From contig CADCUW010000187.1 of assembly GCA_902805985.1 (NCBI GenBank), positions 1 through 6,780 of the forward strand: 6,780 nt of DNA, given 5' to 3'. The notes under the pieces are model-generated. The model was not told the origin of the DNA and ran no database searches. It was given only the letters and a program-made list of their open reading frames with translations. Shown here piece after piece: positions 1 to 5,092 of the stretch (positions within the stretch are counted from its first letter, which is position 1; every line of letters begins with the position of its first letter). Position numbers and translations under genes: made by a program. The stretch is from an uncultured Rubrobacteraceae bacterium. GTDB lineage: Bacteria > Actinomycetota > Rubrobacteria > Rubrobacterales > Rubrobacteraceae.

Positions 1-662
1 CCGTAGCCGTCTTCCACGGCGAGGAAGTCATCCCCCCCTGCGCCAACGATGGTGTCGGTGTGCGCGCCTGCGTCGTCGGTGATGTTGTCGTCGTCCTCGG
101 TGCCCGTGACGGTATCGTCCCCGCTACTACCGCTGACCTGGACGATCACGTTGCCCTCCCACTCCACGGTGCTCCCGCTCTGGGCGTTGCTCACCTCCGG
201 CCCCGGTGTCGGGTTCATGTTGGTCGTTATGGTGCCGGTGAAGCCCCGATTCGTGGGGAGATCGACGGCGTTTCTGGGTACCGATTCGTCGATGATGGTG
301 TCCTGCCCCCAGTCGGAGCGTCCGAAGAGGTAGAAGTCGTAGGCACCTCCGCCGTGGAGCTCGTCGTCGCCCCTGCCGCCGCTCAGGTTGTTCCCGTTGA
401 GACCGCCGAAGAGCGTGTCGTCCCCGTCCTGACCGAACAGCCGGTCGAACTTGCCGAAGCCCTTCAGCGTGTCGCCCCCGTCGCGGCCGTAGATCTCGTC
501 GTTTTCGCCGGTGCCCCTCATCAAGTCGGGCCTGTCGGTGCCGACGCAGCGGCCGCCGTCGCGGTTGGGGCACTCGATCTGGTTCGCCGCCAGCGCCACC
601 CCGCTCGCCAGCAACAGGAGCAGCGCCCCCATAAAGACACCCATCACCGCATTCCTCTTCAT
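1..662 (-). CDS. RTX-like secreted calcium-binding repeat protein, N-terminal part (runs off left edge)
   Basis: An open frame on the minus strand begins at ATG 662 and continues past base 1 with no stop, giving 220 residues. Residues 1-26 form a signal peptide: MKRN, a hydrophobic stretch (GALLLLLASGVAL), then an ALA cleavage site. Glycine/aspartate repeats of the hemolysin type follow: GRDGGDTL (59-66), GQDGDDTL (77-84), GGRGDDEL (95-102), SGDDTV (180-185) and GGDDFL (209-214). In the RTX family such nonapeptides bind calcium in a parallel beta-roll of an exported protein. Residues 115-170 between repeat blocks look like a separate insert (SDWGQDTIIDES onward). The start is supported by GAGGGGG six bases upstream and by the signal peptide beginning there; an in-frame ATG 60 bases upstream would place a charged, proline-rich stretch before the signal peptide. 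Two cysteines (31 and 39) lie just after cleavage. Substrate and function of the full protein cannot be told from this part. Confidence 0.9.
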   Translation of the reverse strand, partial: MKRNAVMGVFMGALLLLLASGVALAANQIECPNRDGGRCVGTDRPDLMRGTGENDEIYGRDGGDTLKGFGKFDRLFGQDGDDTLFGGLNGNNLSGGRGDDELHGGGAYDFYLFGRSDWGQDTIIDESVPRNAVDLPTNRGFTGTITTNMNPTPGPEVSNAQSGSTVEWEGNVIVQVSGSSGDDTVTGTEDDDNITDDAGAHTDTIVGAGGDDFLAVEDGY

Positions 663-823
663 GCCTAACCCCCTCGCAGGCCGCGCGTCGGGCGCGGGTC
701 GTTTTCCTCCGTGCGCATCCATCCTAACGGCGGCTCGTCCGGAGGTATAGGTACCGTGGTCCCATATCCGGATGGCCGGCCCGGGAACCCTGCCCCACCG
801 TCCGCGATGATCGCGCCACGAGG
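663..823. other. Upstream region of the RTX gene
   Basis: This gap lies between the RTX start codon and the repeat flanking the insertion sequence. It holds the RTX ribosome binding site (GAGGGGG, read on the minus strand) and a minus-strand TAGGATGGA at 726-718. The same nonamer lies upstream of the 88-residue gene near 6190 and in the reconstructed upstream region of the lipoprotein gene. Two short palindromes, ATCCGGAT and GGCCGGCC, occur around 766-781. No convincing -35/-10 pair and no RNA gene is visible. Confidence 0.4.
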
Positions 824-846
824 CGAACTTCTGAGAACCCCCTCAG
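824..846 (-). repeat. Dispersed palindromic repeat, half next to the IS left end
   Basis: Read on the minus strand this is CTGAGGGGGTTCT followed by CAGAAGTTCG. It matches 2681-2703 at all but one of 22 aligned bases and is related to 1804-1825. Joined to 1804-1825 with the IS removed, it forms a hairpin with 16-bp arms (AACTTC, one T/G position, then GAGAACCCC) around the loop CTCAGTAA. I therefore treat it as one half of a chromosomal repeat split by the insertion sequence. Confidence 0.6.
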
Positions 847-1803
847 GAAACTGTCTGAAAAGCCTCACGAGTGGGCCAGACGCTTGACCATCAGGCGGCT
901 CATCGCCGCATAGATGAACGCTTCGCTTGTCTCGGTGAGCCTCTCGTAGTCTTTGCTCATCCTGCGGTTTTGCCCCAGCCATGAGAACGTGCGCTCCACC
1001 ACCCACCTCTTCGGCAAGAAGGCCCTGGGGCCTTTCTCCGCCAACAGCTTCTCCCGGTCGATGGCGATCCCCTCTTTTGCCAACTCTCTCATCCACGTCT
1101 CCATGACCTTCTCCGGTACCACTTTCGGTGGGTGGCGCACGATCTCTGCCGTCCATCCCAGCGCCCGCTCTACCCAGCCAGCGCCCTTGTCCTGGCCGGT
1201 GTAGCCCGCGTCCATCCACAGGTGGCAGAGGCGGTGAGGCGGTCGGTCCCACGCGGCGATCTCCAGTAGGAGCTTGATGCCCTCCCGGTCTTGGATCTGT
1301 GCGCTGTGGACCTTGGCTTTGAGTACCAGACCCTGCGTGTCCACCAGGAGGTGGCGCTTTCGGCCTTTGACCTTCTTGCCACCGTCGTATCCGCGTTGTT
1401 CTCCACCGACACCGGTCGTCTTGACCGACTGGCTATCCACGACGCCTGCGCTGGGCTGGGGGTCCCTCTTCATGCGGACCCGCACCCGCTCGCGCAAGAC
1501 TCGGTGCATCCTCTCCCAGGTGCCATCCAAGCGCCAGAAGCGGAAGTAGTGGTAGACGGTCTTCCACGGCGGGAAGTCATGGGGAAGGAGTCTCCAGGCG
1601 CAGCCGCCTCTAACGACGTAAAAGACGGCATCGAGGATCTCGCGCAAGGGATGGAGTCTGGGACGACCGGGGGCTCGAGGGTATGGCAGATGGGGCTCGA
1701 TGACCTCCCACTCCTCGTCGGAGAGGTCAGTTTGGTATGCTCTTCTCATGGTGCCCGCAATCCTACCGGGTCACCACCTCAAGACCCCTTTTCAGACAGT
1801 TTC
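847..1803 (-). mobile_element. IS5-family insertion sequence, complete
   Basis: The 16-bp perfect inverted repeats GAAACTGTCTGAAAAG at 847-862 and its complement at 1788-1803 bracket a single intact transposase gene. The unit is 957 bp, ordinary for IS5-family elements. The left repeat lies two bases beyond the transposase stop codon and the right repeat 38 bases before its start. Homology between the two flanks continues outward: GAGAACCCC (833-841) matches GGGGTTCTC (1809-1817), and AACTTC (826-831) matches GAAGTT (1819-1824), separated by five mostly mismatched bases. I read these outer matches as the arms of a pre-existing palindrome, but the element could instead extend to 826-1824 (999 bp). 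With the shorter limits, a 2-bp AG is present on both sides as a possible target duplication. Confidence 0.8.
865..1749 (-). CDS. IS5-family transposase (DDE type)
   Basis: This 294-residue protein catalyses cut-and-paste movement of the surrounding element by hydrolysing DNA at the terminal repeats. Residues 1-75 are the N-terminal domain typical of short IS5 transposases (TDLSDEEWEVIEPHLP, then GGCAWRLLPHDFPPWKTVY). The catalytic domain follows, with candidate acidic residues D105 in VVDSQSVK, D180 in WMDAGYTG and E252 in WVVERTFSWL, spaced as in the family. The basic KKVKGRKRH stretch (125-133) and the NRRMSKDYE segment after the glutamate are also characteristic. The reading frame is intact and of normal length, so the copy may be active. 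The start is ATG with AGGA about 11 bases upstream. Its codon use resembles the neighbouring genes. No programmed frameshift is needed, unlike two-frame IS5 relatives. Confidence 0.93.
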   Translation of the reverse strand: MRRAYQTDLSDEEWEVIEPHLPYPRAPGRPRLHPLREILDAVFYVVRGGCAWRLLPHDFPPWKTVYHYFRFWRLDGTWERMHRVLRERVRVRMKRDPQPSAGVVDSQSVKTTGVGGEQRGYDGGKKVKGRKRHLLVDTQGLVLKAKVHSAQIQDREGIKLLLEIAAWDRPPHRLCHLWMDAGYTGQDKGAGWVERALGWTAEIVRHPPKVVPEKVMETWMRELAKEGIAIDREKLLAEKGPRAFLPKRWVVERTFSWLGQNRRMSKDYERLTETSEAFIYAAMSRLMVKRLAHS

Positions 1804-1825
1804 AGTAAGGGGTTCTCGGAAGTTA
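1804..1825 (+). repeat. Dispersed palindromic repeat, half next to the IS right end
   Basis: AGTAAGGGGTTCTCGGAAGTTA directly follows the right terminal repeat of the insertion sequence. Its GGGGTTCTCGGAAGTT core pairs with the flank at 826-841 and resembles the cores at 2129-2143, 2687-2703 and 5728-5741. Confidence 0.6.
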
Positions 1826-1897
1826 GGTGCGTTGGGGGCCCGCGTAACCGTGCGCCTGCTTGTCGCGTCTATATCAACAAGGAGGGCCCTCGACCAT

Positions 1898-2077
1898 TTG
1901 GGAGGACGCGTGCTGCAGGACGACCCGGCTGGGCCCTACGAGCGGTTCTTGGAGCTTCCGGTGCCCGTGGTGCTCGCGGTGATGTGGGTCGTGGGAGCGG
2001 CGCTCGAAGTGGCGTGCGTGGTGACGCTCTACGAGGTAGGTTCGGTGCTGGTGCGGTTAGCAGGGGGGCATCTCTGA
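1898..2077 (+). CDS. Small single-helix membrane protein of unknown function
   Basis: I do not recognise the family. The frame from TTG 1898 encodes 59 residues; an alternative GTG at 1910 would give 55. The TTG is preceded by AAGGAGGG at 1879-1886, slightly far at 11 bases, while the GTG has GGGAGGA only three bases away, so the start is unsettled. The protein has a short polar head (QDDPAGPYERFLELP), then a strongly hydrophobic stretch (VPVVLAVMWVVGAALEVACVV), then TLYEVGSVLVRLAGGHL, which is one long or two short membrane helices. Third codon positions are almost all G or C, arguing that this is a real gene and not a chance frame. It lies 160 bases upstream of the DUF805 gene on the same strand, with a repeat in between. 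No partner or role can be inferred. Confidence 0.6.
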   Translation: MGGRVLQDDPAGPYERFLELPVPVVLAVMWVVGAALEVACVVTLYEVGSVLVRLAGGHL

Positions 2078-2099
2078 ACGGTTCCGGCCCCTCCTCTTG

Positions 2100-2216
2100 C
2101 CCCTATTCACGGAGTGCGTGGAAGGGGCGTTCTCCGAAGTTCGTCTTGATCCGATTCTCGGAACTTCTCAAGGCCCCGGTCCGACACCCCAGGCACCGAC
2201 TCCGCATAATATGCGC
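2100..2216 (+). repeat. Composite repeat, copy 1
   Basis: Three blocks occur here in the same order as in copy 2 at 5697-5852. Block one, 2100-2143, starts CCCCTATTCAC and ends CGTTCTCCGAAGTTCG, and matches 5697-5741 over its length except one inserted base and a two-base change. Block two is an inverted GAACTTC at 2161-2167 facing GAAGTTC at 2136-2142. The outer bases GGGGC (2124-2128) and GCCCC (2173-2177) can also pair, giving a long imperfect hairpin. Block three is the small hairpin CGCAT-AAT-ATGCG (2203-2215). The copy ends eight bases before the DUF805 ribosome binding site, so it would lie in that gene's leader. Confidence 0.75.
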
Positions 2217-2237
2217 AGGCGACGGGGAGGTTTTCGG

Positions 2238-2618
2238 GTGGGTTGGTACATAGAGGCGCTCAAGAAGTACGCCGTGTTCGGCGGCAGGTCCAGGCGCATG
2301 GAGTACTGGTCCTTCGTGCTCTTCAACTTCGTCGTGTTCGTCGTGCTGGCGGGGATCGACGCCCTCCTTGGCACCTTCAGCTCGGCCTCGGGGGTGGGCC
2401 TGTTGAGCGGCATCTACGTCTTGGCGACCCTCGTTCCGATCCTGGCGCTGAGCGTCAGGAGGCTCCACGACATCGACCGCTCGGGCTGGTGGGTACTCAC
2501 ATACCTGCTACCACTGATCGGGCCGCTAGTGCTGTTGGTATTCGCCGTGTTGGACGGCACGCCGGGCGACAACCGGTATGGCCCGAACCCGAAAGGGGCC
2601 ACGGCTAGGGCGGTGTGA
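2238..2618 (+). CDS. DUF805 family membrane protein
   Basis: The 126-residue protein shows the three conserved blocks of the DUF805 family (YhaH-like inner-membrane proteins). The N-terminal block is YAVFGGRSRRMEYW (11-24). A central block, SVRRLHDIDRSGWW (72-85), lies between membrane helices, and the C-terminal block is GTPGDNRYGPNP (107-118). Hydrophobic helices are visible at about 25-45, 53-72 and 86-105. The biochemical role of this family is not established. I chose GTG 2238 because GGGGAGG sits seven bases upstream (2224-2230) and because family members begin with a short WYI.AL.KYA segment. The open frame extends upstream, but that part is repeat DNA. A short hairpin overlaps the stop codon (2615-2633), without a T tract. 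The gene converges on the lipoprotein gene. Confidence 0.9.
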   Translation: MGWYIEALKKYAVFGGRSRRMEYWSFVLFNFVVFVVLAGIDALLGTFSSASGVGLLSGIYVLATLVPILALSVRRLHDIDRSGWWVLTYLLPLIGPLVLLVFAVLDGTPGDNRYGPNPKGATARAV

Positions 2619-2648
2619 GGCCTTCGGTCTCGCCCTCTAGCCACCCAA

Positions 2649-2745
2649 GCTAGCAGAAGTGGAGATGTGCGAACTTCGGACTGAGGGGGTTCTAAGAAGT
2701 TCGTCCTGAGGGGCTCCCGGAAGTCAGACAGCTAGCCAGAAGTGT
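2649..2745. repeat. Direct-repeat-flanked block of two tandem repeat units in a convergent gap
   Basis: Between the DUF805 stop and the lipoprotein stop, GCTAGCAGAAGTG (2649-2661) recurs as GCTAGCCAGAAGTG (2731-2744), differing by one inserted C. Between them are two head-to-tail units of about 25 bases: TTCGGACTGAGGGGG onward (2675-2699) and TTCGTCCTGAGGGGC onward (2701-2724). Each carries the GAGGGG and GAAGT elements of the dispersed repeat family. GAACTTC (2671-2677) and GAAGTTC (2696-2702) form inverted arms. The right direct repeat covers the last codons and stop of the lipoprotein gene. The block could act as a bidirectional terminator region, though no T tract is seen. Confidence 0.55.
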
Positions 2746-3136
2746 CGGCGACGACCAACAGCCGATCCTTTCCCGCCCACACGTTGCCGGTAGCAACCAC
2801 CTGCGCTTCACCCGGCTTAGAATCTCTCGGGACGTCCAGCTTCAGCTCGATGGAGTTGCCTGGGTCGGCGGCGACGGTCGCCAGCCTCCACGTCCGGGAC
2901 CCCTGGCGGAACTCGACGCTGACATCGCGGTCGGGACCTTCCTCGGCGGCCGGGTTGTCCACGCAGTCGGCGGCGAAGCCGTCCCCGGTTATGCGCAGCG
3001 TCTGGCCCGGCTCGGCACGCGTCGGGTGCACCCGAAGGGTGGCGCTGCCCGCGCAGACCGCCTCCCCTTGCCCGCCGCTGGTGCACCCCAGGGTGAGCAC
3101 GCACAGGATCAGGTTCAGGACGAAAAAGCGGCGCAT
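2732..3136 (-). CDS. Predicted small lipoprotein with an Ig-like/IPT-like domain
   Basis: The 134-residue protein starts MRRFFVLNLILCVLTLGC: positive charges, a hydrophobic core and a cysteine at 18 in a near-lipobox context (T-L-G-C; the -3 residue is atypical). It is probably exported and lipid-anchored. After a short G/S linker, residues 33-60 (LRVHPTRAEPGQTLRITGDGF) resemble the opening strands of IPT/TIG or other Ig-like beta-sandwich domains. Alternating hydrophobic strands continue to the end (DVSVEFRQG, TWRLATV, SIELKLDVP, AQVVATG). Two further cysteines (28, 58) could pair. No catalytic motif is visible and the function is unknown. The ATG at 3136 is preceded by GGATGGA at six bases, a poor ribosome binding site that coincides with the 7-bp duplication next to the mobile cassette. 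Everything further upstream is cassette DNA, so the native promoter has probably been displaced. Confidence 0.75.
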   Translation of the reverse strand: MRRFFVLNLILCVLTLGCTSGGQGEAVCAGSATLRVHPTRAEPGQTLRITGDGFAADCVDNPAAEEGPDRDVSVEFRQGSRTWRLATVAADPGNSIELKLDVPRDSKPGEAQVVATGNVWAGKDRLLVVADTSG

Positions 3137-3142
3137 ACCCTG

Positions 3143-3149
3143 TCCATCC
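3143..3149 (+). repeat. Left 7-bp flanking direct repeat (target-site duplication)
   Basis: TCCATCC abuts the left 38-bp inverted repeat and is repeated exactly at 5688-5694. It lies seven bases upstream of the lipoprotein ATG. Confidence 0.7.
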
Positions 3150-3187
3150 GAGACCTAGCCAAAAACCTCGCAACGCCCGCGCGGAGC
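3150..3187 (+). repeat. Left terminal inverted repeat of the cassette (38 bp)
   Basis: It begins GAGACCTAGCCAAAAACC and ends GCGCGGAGC, and is an exact inverse match to 5650-5687. Most of an outward-reading terminator lies inside it. Confidence 0.85.
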
Positions 3188-3191
3188 GAGG
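3161..3191 (-). terminator. Intrinsic terminator of the snoaL-cupin operon, in the left terminal repeat
   Basis: On the minus strand CCTCGC (3191-3186) pairs with GCGAGG (3171-3166). Inside a 2x2 internal loop, CGC pairs with GCG around a GCGG tetraloop, and TTTTT (3165-3161) follows directly. It lies about 30 bases past the cupin stop codon and would stop transcription before the lipoprotein gene. An alternative hairpin (3189-3213) overlaps its first three bases. Confidence 0.7.
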
Positions 3192-3213
3192 ACCGGCGGA
3201 ACGCGCCGGTCCT
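3189..3213 (-). terminator. Strong hairpin directly after the cupin stop codon
   Basis: AGGACCGGCG (3189-3198) is the perfect complement of CGCCGGTCCT (3204-3213), around a 5-base loop. There is no T tract directly after it, so it may protect the mRNA 3' end or assist the terminator that follows. Confidence 0.55.
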
Positions 3214-3219
3214 TGCGGC

Positions 3220-3774
3220 TCAATCGGGGCGTTTGGCGCCCTCGCTCGCGAGCGGGTAAAAACCCAGCAGCCTTCCCGCTCCCGCCAGGACCGCGAACAG
3301 CGCGCGCTCCAGGGGACGCGGCAGGACGGTCGGGCGCTCGACGTCGGGGAAGCGGTGGAGAACCGGGGCCACCGTCAGGAGGTACGCAAGGCCCTCCCTC
3401 CCCGAGTTGTTCGCCGCCGTGATCTCCGCCAGGAACCCCTCGAAGCGCCCCGCCGGGCGCATCTCGGCGACGAAACGCAGCTCTCCCTCCCCGGCGTTCC
3501 TGGGCAGGTGCCTCGCGCCGCGCGGGACCACGGACGACCCCCCCGGCCCCAGCAGGCGCTCCTCCTCGCCGTCCACCGTGAGCCCCAGCGTTCCGGAGAG
3601 GACCTCGAAGCGCTCCTCCTGGTTCGGATGGGCGCTCGTGGGACGCCGACCCGGGCCGGGGCGGGCCTCGTCCTCGATCCTCACCGACTCGCCGCCCGTC
3701 TCCTCCGCGCTCTTTAGAACCTCGTAGCGCTCCCCGAACCTCCCGTCGTAGAGCACGTCGCCCTTCCTAAACAC
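3220..3774 (-). CDS. Cupin-domain protein
   Basis: The 184-residue protein contains a single cupin barrel at about 45-110. Motif 1 is reduced (HPNQEERFEVLSG, H49 to G61, with only the first histidine). Motif 2 fits the consensus exactly: G78, P84, G86, H89 and N93 in GGSSVVPRGARHLPRN. H49, E53 or E54 and H89 are plausible metal ligands. The C-terminal third (115-175) is helical and hydrophobic (ERALFAVLAGAGRLLGFYPLA) and may associate with the membrane. The barrel suggests binding or oxidation of a small molecule, but the substrate cannot be read from the sequence. The start overlaps the end of the snoaL-like gene by eight bases, so the two are translationally coupled and probably act on the same compound. 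Expression should follow the operator upstream of the first gene. Confidence 0.85.
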   Translation of the reverse strand: MFRKGDVLYDGRFGERYEVLKSAEETGGESVRIEDEARPGPGRRPTSAHPNQEERFEVLSGTLGLTVDGEEERLLGPGGSSVVPRGARHLPRNAGEGELRFVAEMRPAGRFEGFLAEITAANNSGREGLAYLLTVAPVLHRFPDVERPTVLPRPLERALFAVLAGAGRLLGFYPLASEGAKRPD

Positions 3775-4225
3775 GGCCTTCTCCTTCCTGCGCCGTCGGC
3801 ACGAGCCCGAGCTGCCCGAAGAACTCCAGGCCGTTCAGCTCGTCCCAATGCTCGACGAACCTGCCGTCCTCCACGCGCCAGACGTCGATGCTCGTCATCT
3901 CCACGCGCCGCCCCGTGGGGGCCGCCCCCATGAACTCCCCGGTGTGCGTCGCCCGGTAGGTGAACCTGCCCGCCAGCCGGTCCCCGGCCTCGCTTGCGAA
4001 GGCGTCCTCGACCGTCACCTCGGTGTCCGGGAACGCCGCAAGCCAGTACGCCCAGAACCGCTTGTTGGCCTCAAGGCCGTCCTCCACGTAGCGGTTGTGG
4101 TTCACGTAGCCCTCGGACAAGAGCCCGTCCAGCAGGCCCACGTCCCCCTCGTTGAGCACCCCGGCGAAAGCGTACGCCATGGCCTCGCCGGCTCGGCCGG
4201 CCTCGTTACCCCGTTGCTCCGTCAT
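3767..4225 (-). CDS. SnoaL-like polyketide-cyclase/NTF2-fold protein
   Basis: The 152-residue protein has the features of the SnoaL-like family (alpha+beta barrel, NTF2 superfamily). These are LLSEGYVNHNR (35-45, with H43), AFPDTEVTVEDAFAS (64-78), RFTYRATHTGEFMGAAPTGRRVEM (87-110) and the closing DVWRVEDGRFVEHWDELNGLEFFGQLG (114-140). D67 and H126 fall where family members place catalytic or ligand-binding residues. Members include polyketide cyclases, but most genomic copies are uncharacterised, so only a small hydrophobic ligand is suggested. It is the first gene of a two-gene operon with the cupin. ATG 4225 has AAAGGA nearby upstream. A much stronger AGGAGG serves an in-frame ATG at 4288 that meets a stop after four codons. 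A TetR-type operator lies about 96 bases upstream of the start. Confidence 0.85.
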   Translation of the reverse strand: MTEQRGNEAGRAGEAMAYAFAGVLNEGDVGLLDGLLSEGYVNHNRYVEDGLEANKRFWAYWLAAFPDTEVTVEDAFASEAGDRLAGRFTYRATHTGEFMGAAPTGRRVEMTSIDVWRVEDGRFVEHWDELNGLEFFGQLGLVPTAQEGEGRV

Positions 4226-4273
4226 CTTCGATCCTTTCTCTTCGGTGGTGCCGATCTTCCGTCCTCGAACCCG

Positions 4274-4288
4274 TTACCGTTCCGGCAT
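4274..4288 (-). other. Four-codon upstream ORF with consensus ribosome binding site
   Basis: On the minus strand AGGAGG (4300-4295) precedes ATG (4288-4286) by six bases. The frame reads Met-Pro-Glu-Arg and then TAA (4276-4274). It is in the same frame as the snoaL-like gene, whose start is 63 bases downstream. It could be a leader peptide affecting translation, or a former start disabled by a nonsense change. Confidence 0.45.
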
Positions 4289-4320
4289 CCGGGGCCTCCT
4301 TTCAGCAAAGATGATGCATT

Positions 4321-4335
4321 TCTAACAGCGTTAGA
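4321..4335. promoter_or_regulatory. TetR operator upstream of the snoaL-cupin operon
   Basis: TCTAACAGCGTTAGA is a perfect TCTAAC-N3-GTTAGA palindrome, matching the two sites in front of tetR. Its downstream half contributes a TAGAAA that lines up with the -10 position of the tetR promoter; the matching -35 position is only TTTTTG. Binding would cover the presumed promoter and repress the operon. This site lies about 38 bases beyond the tetR stop codon. Confidence 0.8.
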
Positions 4336-4373
4336 CAGAGACAAAAAAGAGAGGCTCGACGCACCGTTCGCGC

Positions 4374-4979
4374 TCATCCGCGCTTCCACGCGGCCAGGGC
4401 GTCGCGCACGGCCTTCTCGCCCAGGCGTTCGGCTTGCTCCTCGCCGCCTTCCATGCGCCCCGCCATGGTCAGGGCCACCAGGCCGTGCACGGCCGCCCAC
4501 AACGCGAGCACCTCCTCGGCCACGTCGGTCGCCTCCTTTCCGCGCCCACGCATCGCCTCCTCCACGGCCAGTCCGACCTCGTCGCCCACGCGCTGCCCCT
4601 CCTCCCAGGTCTCCGAGGCGGCGAAGGGGACCCCGCCGAGCCCGTACATGACCTGGTAGAGGTCCGGGGAGCCCCAGGCGAAGCGCAGGTAAGCGCGGGC
4701 CACCGCGTACAGGGCCCCCTCCGCGTCGGGGGCGTCCTCCCTCGCCGCCCGGACGGCGCGGGCGAGGTCCCCGAACCCGCCCTTCAGCAGCTCGAAGAGC
4801 AGGTCGTCCTTGGACTCGAAGTACTCGTAGACCACCGGCGCCCTGTAGCCGACCCGGTCGGCGATCTTGCGCACGCTAACCGCACCCCAGCCCTCCTCGG
4901 CGGCCAACTCCCGGGCGGCGGAGAGCAGGCCGGCCTTCCCGACCCTCTTCCTGCGCGTCTGCTTCCGCTCTCCGGTCAC
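4374..4979 (-). CDS. TetR-family transcriptional repressor
   Basis: The 201-residue protein begins with a basic tail (KQTRRKRVGK) followed by the TetR N-terminal helices (LLSAARELAAEEGWGAVSV). The DNA-recognition helix-turn-helix is VRKIADRVGYRAPVVYEYFESKDDLL (36-61). The C-terminal ligand domain contains YLRFAWGSPDLYQVMYG (97-113) and LWAAVHGLVALTMAGRM (160-176), as in the WHG-type TetR subgroup. TetR proteins release DNA on binding a small molecule. Two adjoining 15-bp palindromes cover its own promoter and a third precedes the snoaL-cupin operon, so it most likely represses itself and that operon. The start is GTG 4979; the upstream sequence gives only a weak GGGATTGG ribosome binding site. 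The inducer is unknown, perhaps the substrate of the cargo proteins. Confidence 0.92.
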   Translation of the reverse strand: MTGERKQTRRKRVGKAGLLSAARELAAEEGWGAVSVRKIADRVGYRAPVVYEYFESKDDLLFELLKGGFGDLARAVRAAREDAPDAEGALYAVARAYLRFAWGSPDLYQVMYGLGGVPFAASETWEEGQRVGDEVGLAVEEAMRGRGKEATDVAEEVLALWAAVHGLVALTMAGRMEGGEEQAERLGEKAVRDALAAWKRG

Positions 4980-5012
4980 CCAATCCCATCCCGTGTTCGG
5001 CGTCTGCTATGT

Positions 5013-5042
5013 TCTAACAGCGTTAGTTCTAACACCGTTAGA
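5013..5042. promoter_or_regulatory. Tandem TetR operators in front of tetR
   Basis: TCTAACAGCGTTAGT (5013-5027) and TCTAACACCGTTAGA (5028-5042) abut with no gap, centres 15 bases apart. They lie 34-63 bases upstream of the tetR GTG. The outer site sits between the -35 and -10 elements and the inner one over the start-site region, which fits autorepression. Confidence 0.85.
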
Positions 5043-5054
5043 CGTGCCTGTCAA
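5026..5054 (-). promoter_or_regulatory. Sigma-70-type promoter of tetR
   Basis: On the minus strand a consensus TTGACA (5054-5049) is followed after 17 bases by TAGAAC (5031-5026), four of six matches to the -10 consensus. The spacer is largely one of the operator palindromes. Confidence 0.7.
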
Positions 5055-5092
5055 GCGGCGCGCGTGGTGTCGGAAGGCGTGGTGCCGCGGGC

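Noticed and set aside
60..668. Long open frames on the plus strand opposite the RTX gene, and similar overlapping frames elsewhere (665-1252, 1291-2253, 3848-4651, 4434-5096, 5855-6679).
   Set aside because: High GC content leaves antisense frames open. Their translations are low-complexity Arg/Pro/Ala/Gly-rich sequence with no domain features, while the opposing frames are recognisable proteins.
663..722. In-frame N-terminal extension of the RTX protein from the ATG at 722.
   Set aside because: It would bury the signal peptide behind a charged proline-rich stretch and ignores the GAGGGGG properly spaced before ATG 662.
7..1580. A near match between bases 8-30 and 1557-1578 (GTCTTCCACGGCG, then GGAAGTCAT, one base gap).
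   Set aside because: It lies inside two unrelated protein genes in conserved coding contexts and does not extend in either direction; I judge it chance.
2097..2237. Longer version of the DUF805 protein starting at 2097.
   Set aside because: The extra 47 codons lie in composite repeat DNA, and GTG 2238 has a well-placed GGGGAGG.
2671..2726. Possible CRISPR-like tandem repeats.
   Set aside because: There are only two imperfect units and no unique spacers of regular length.
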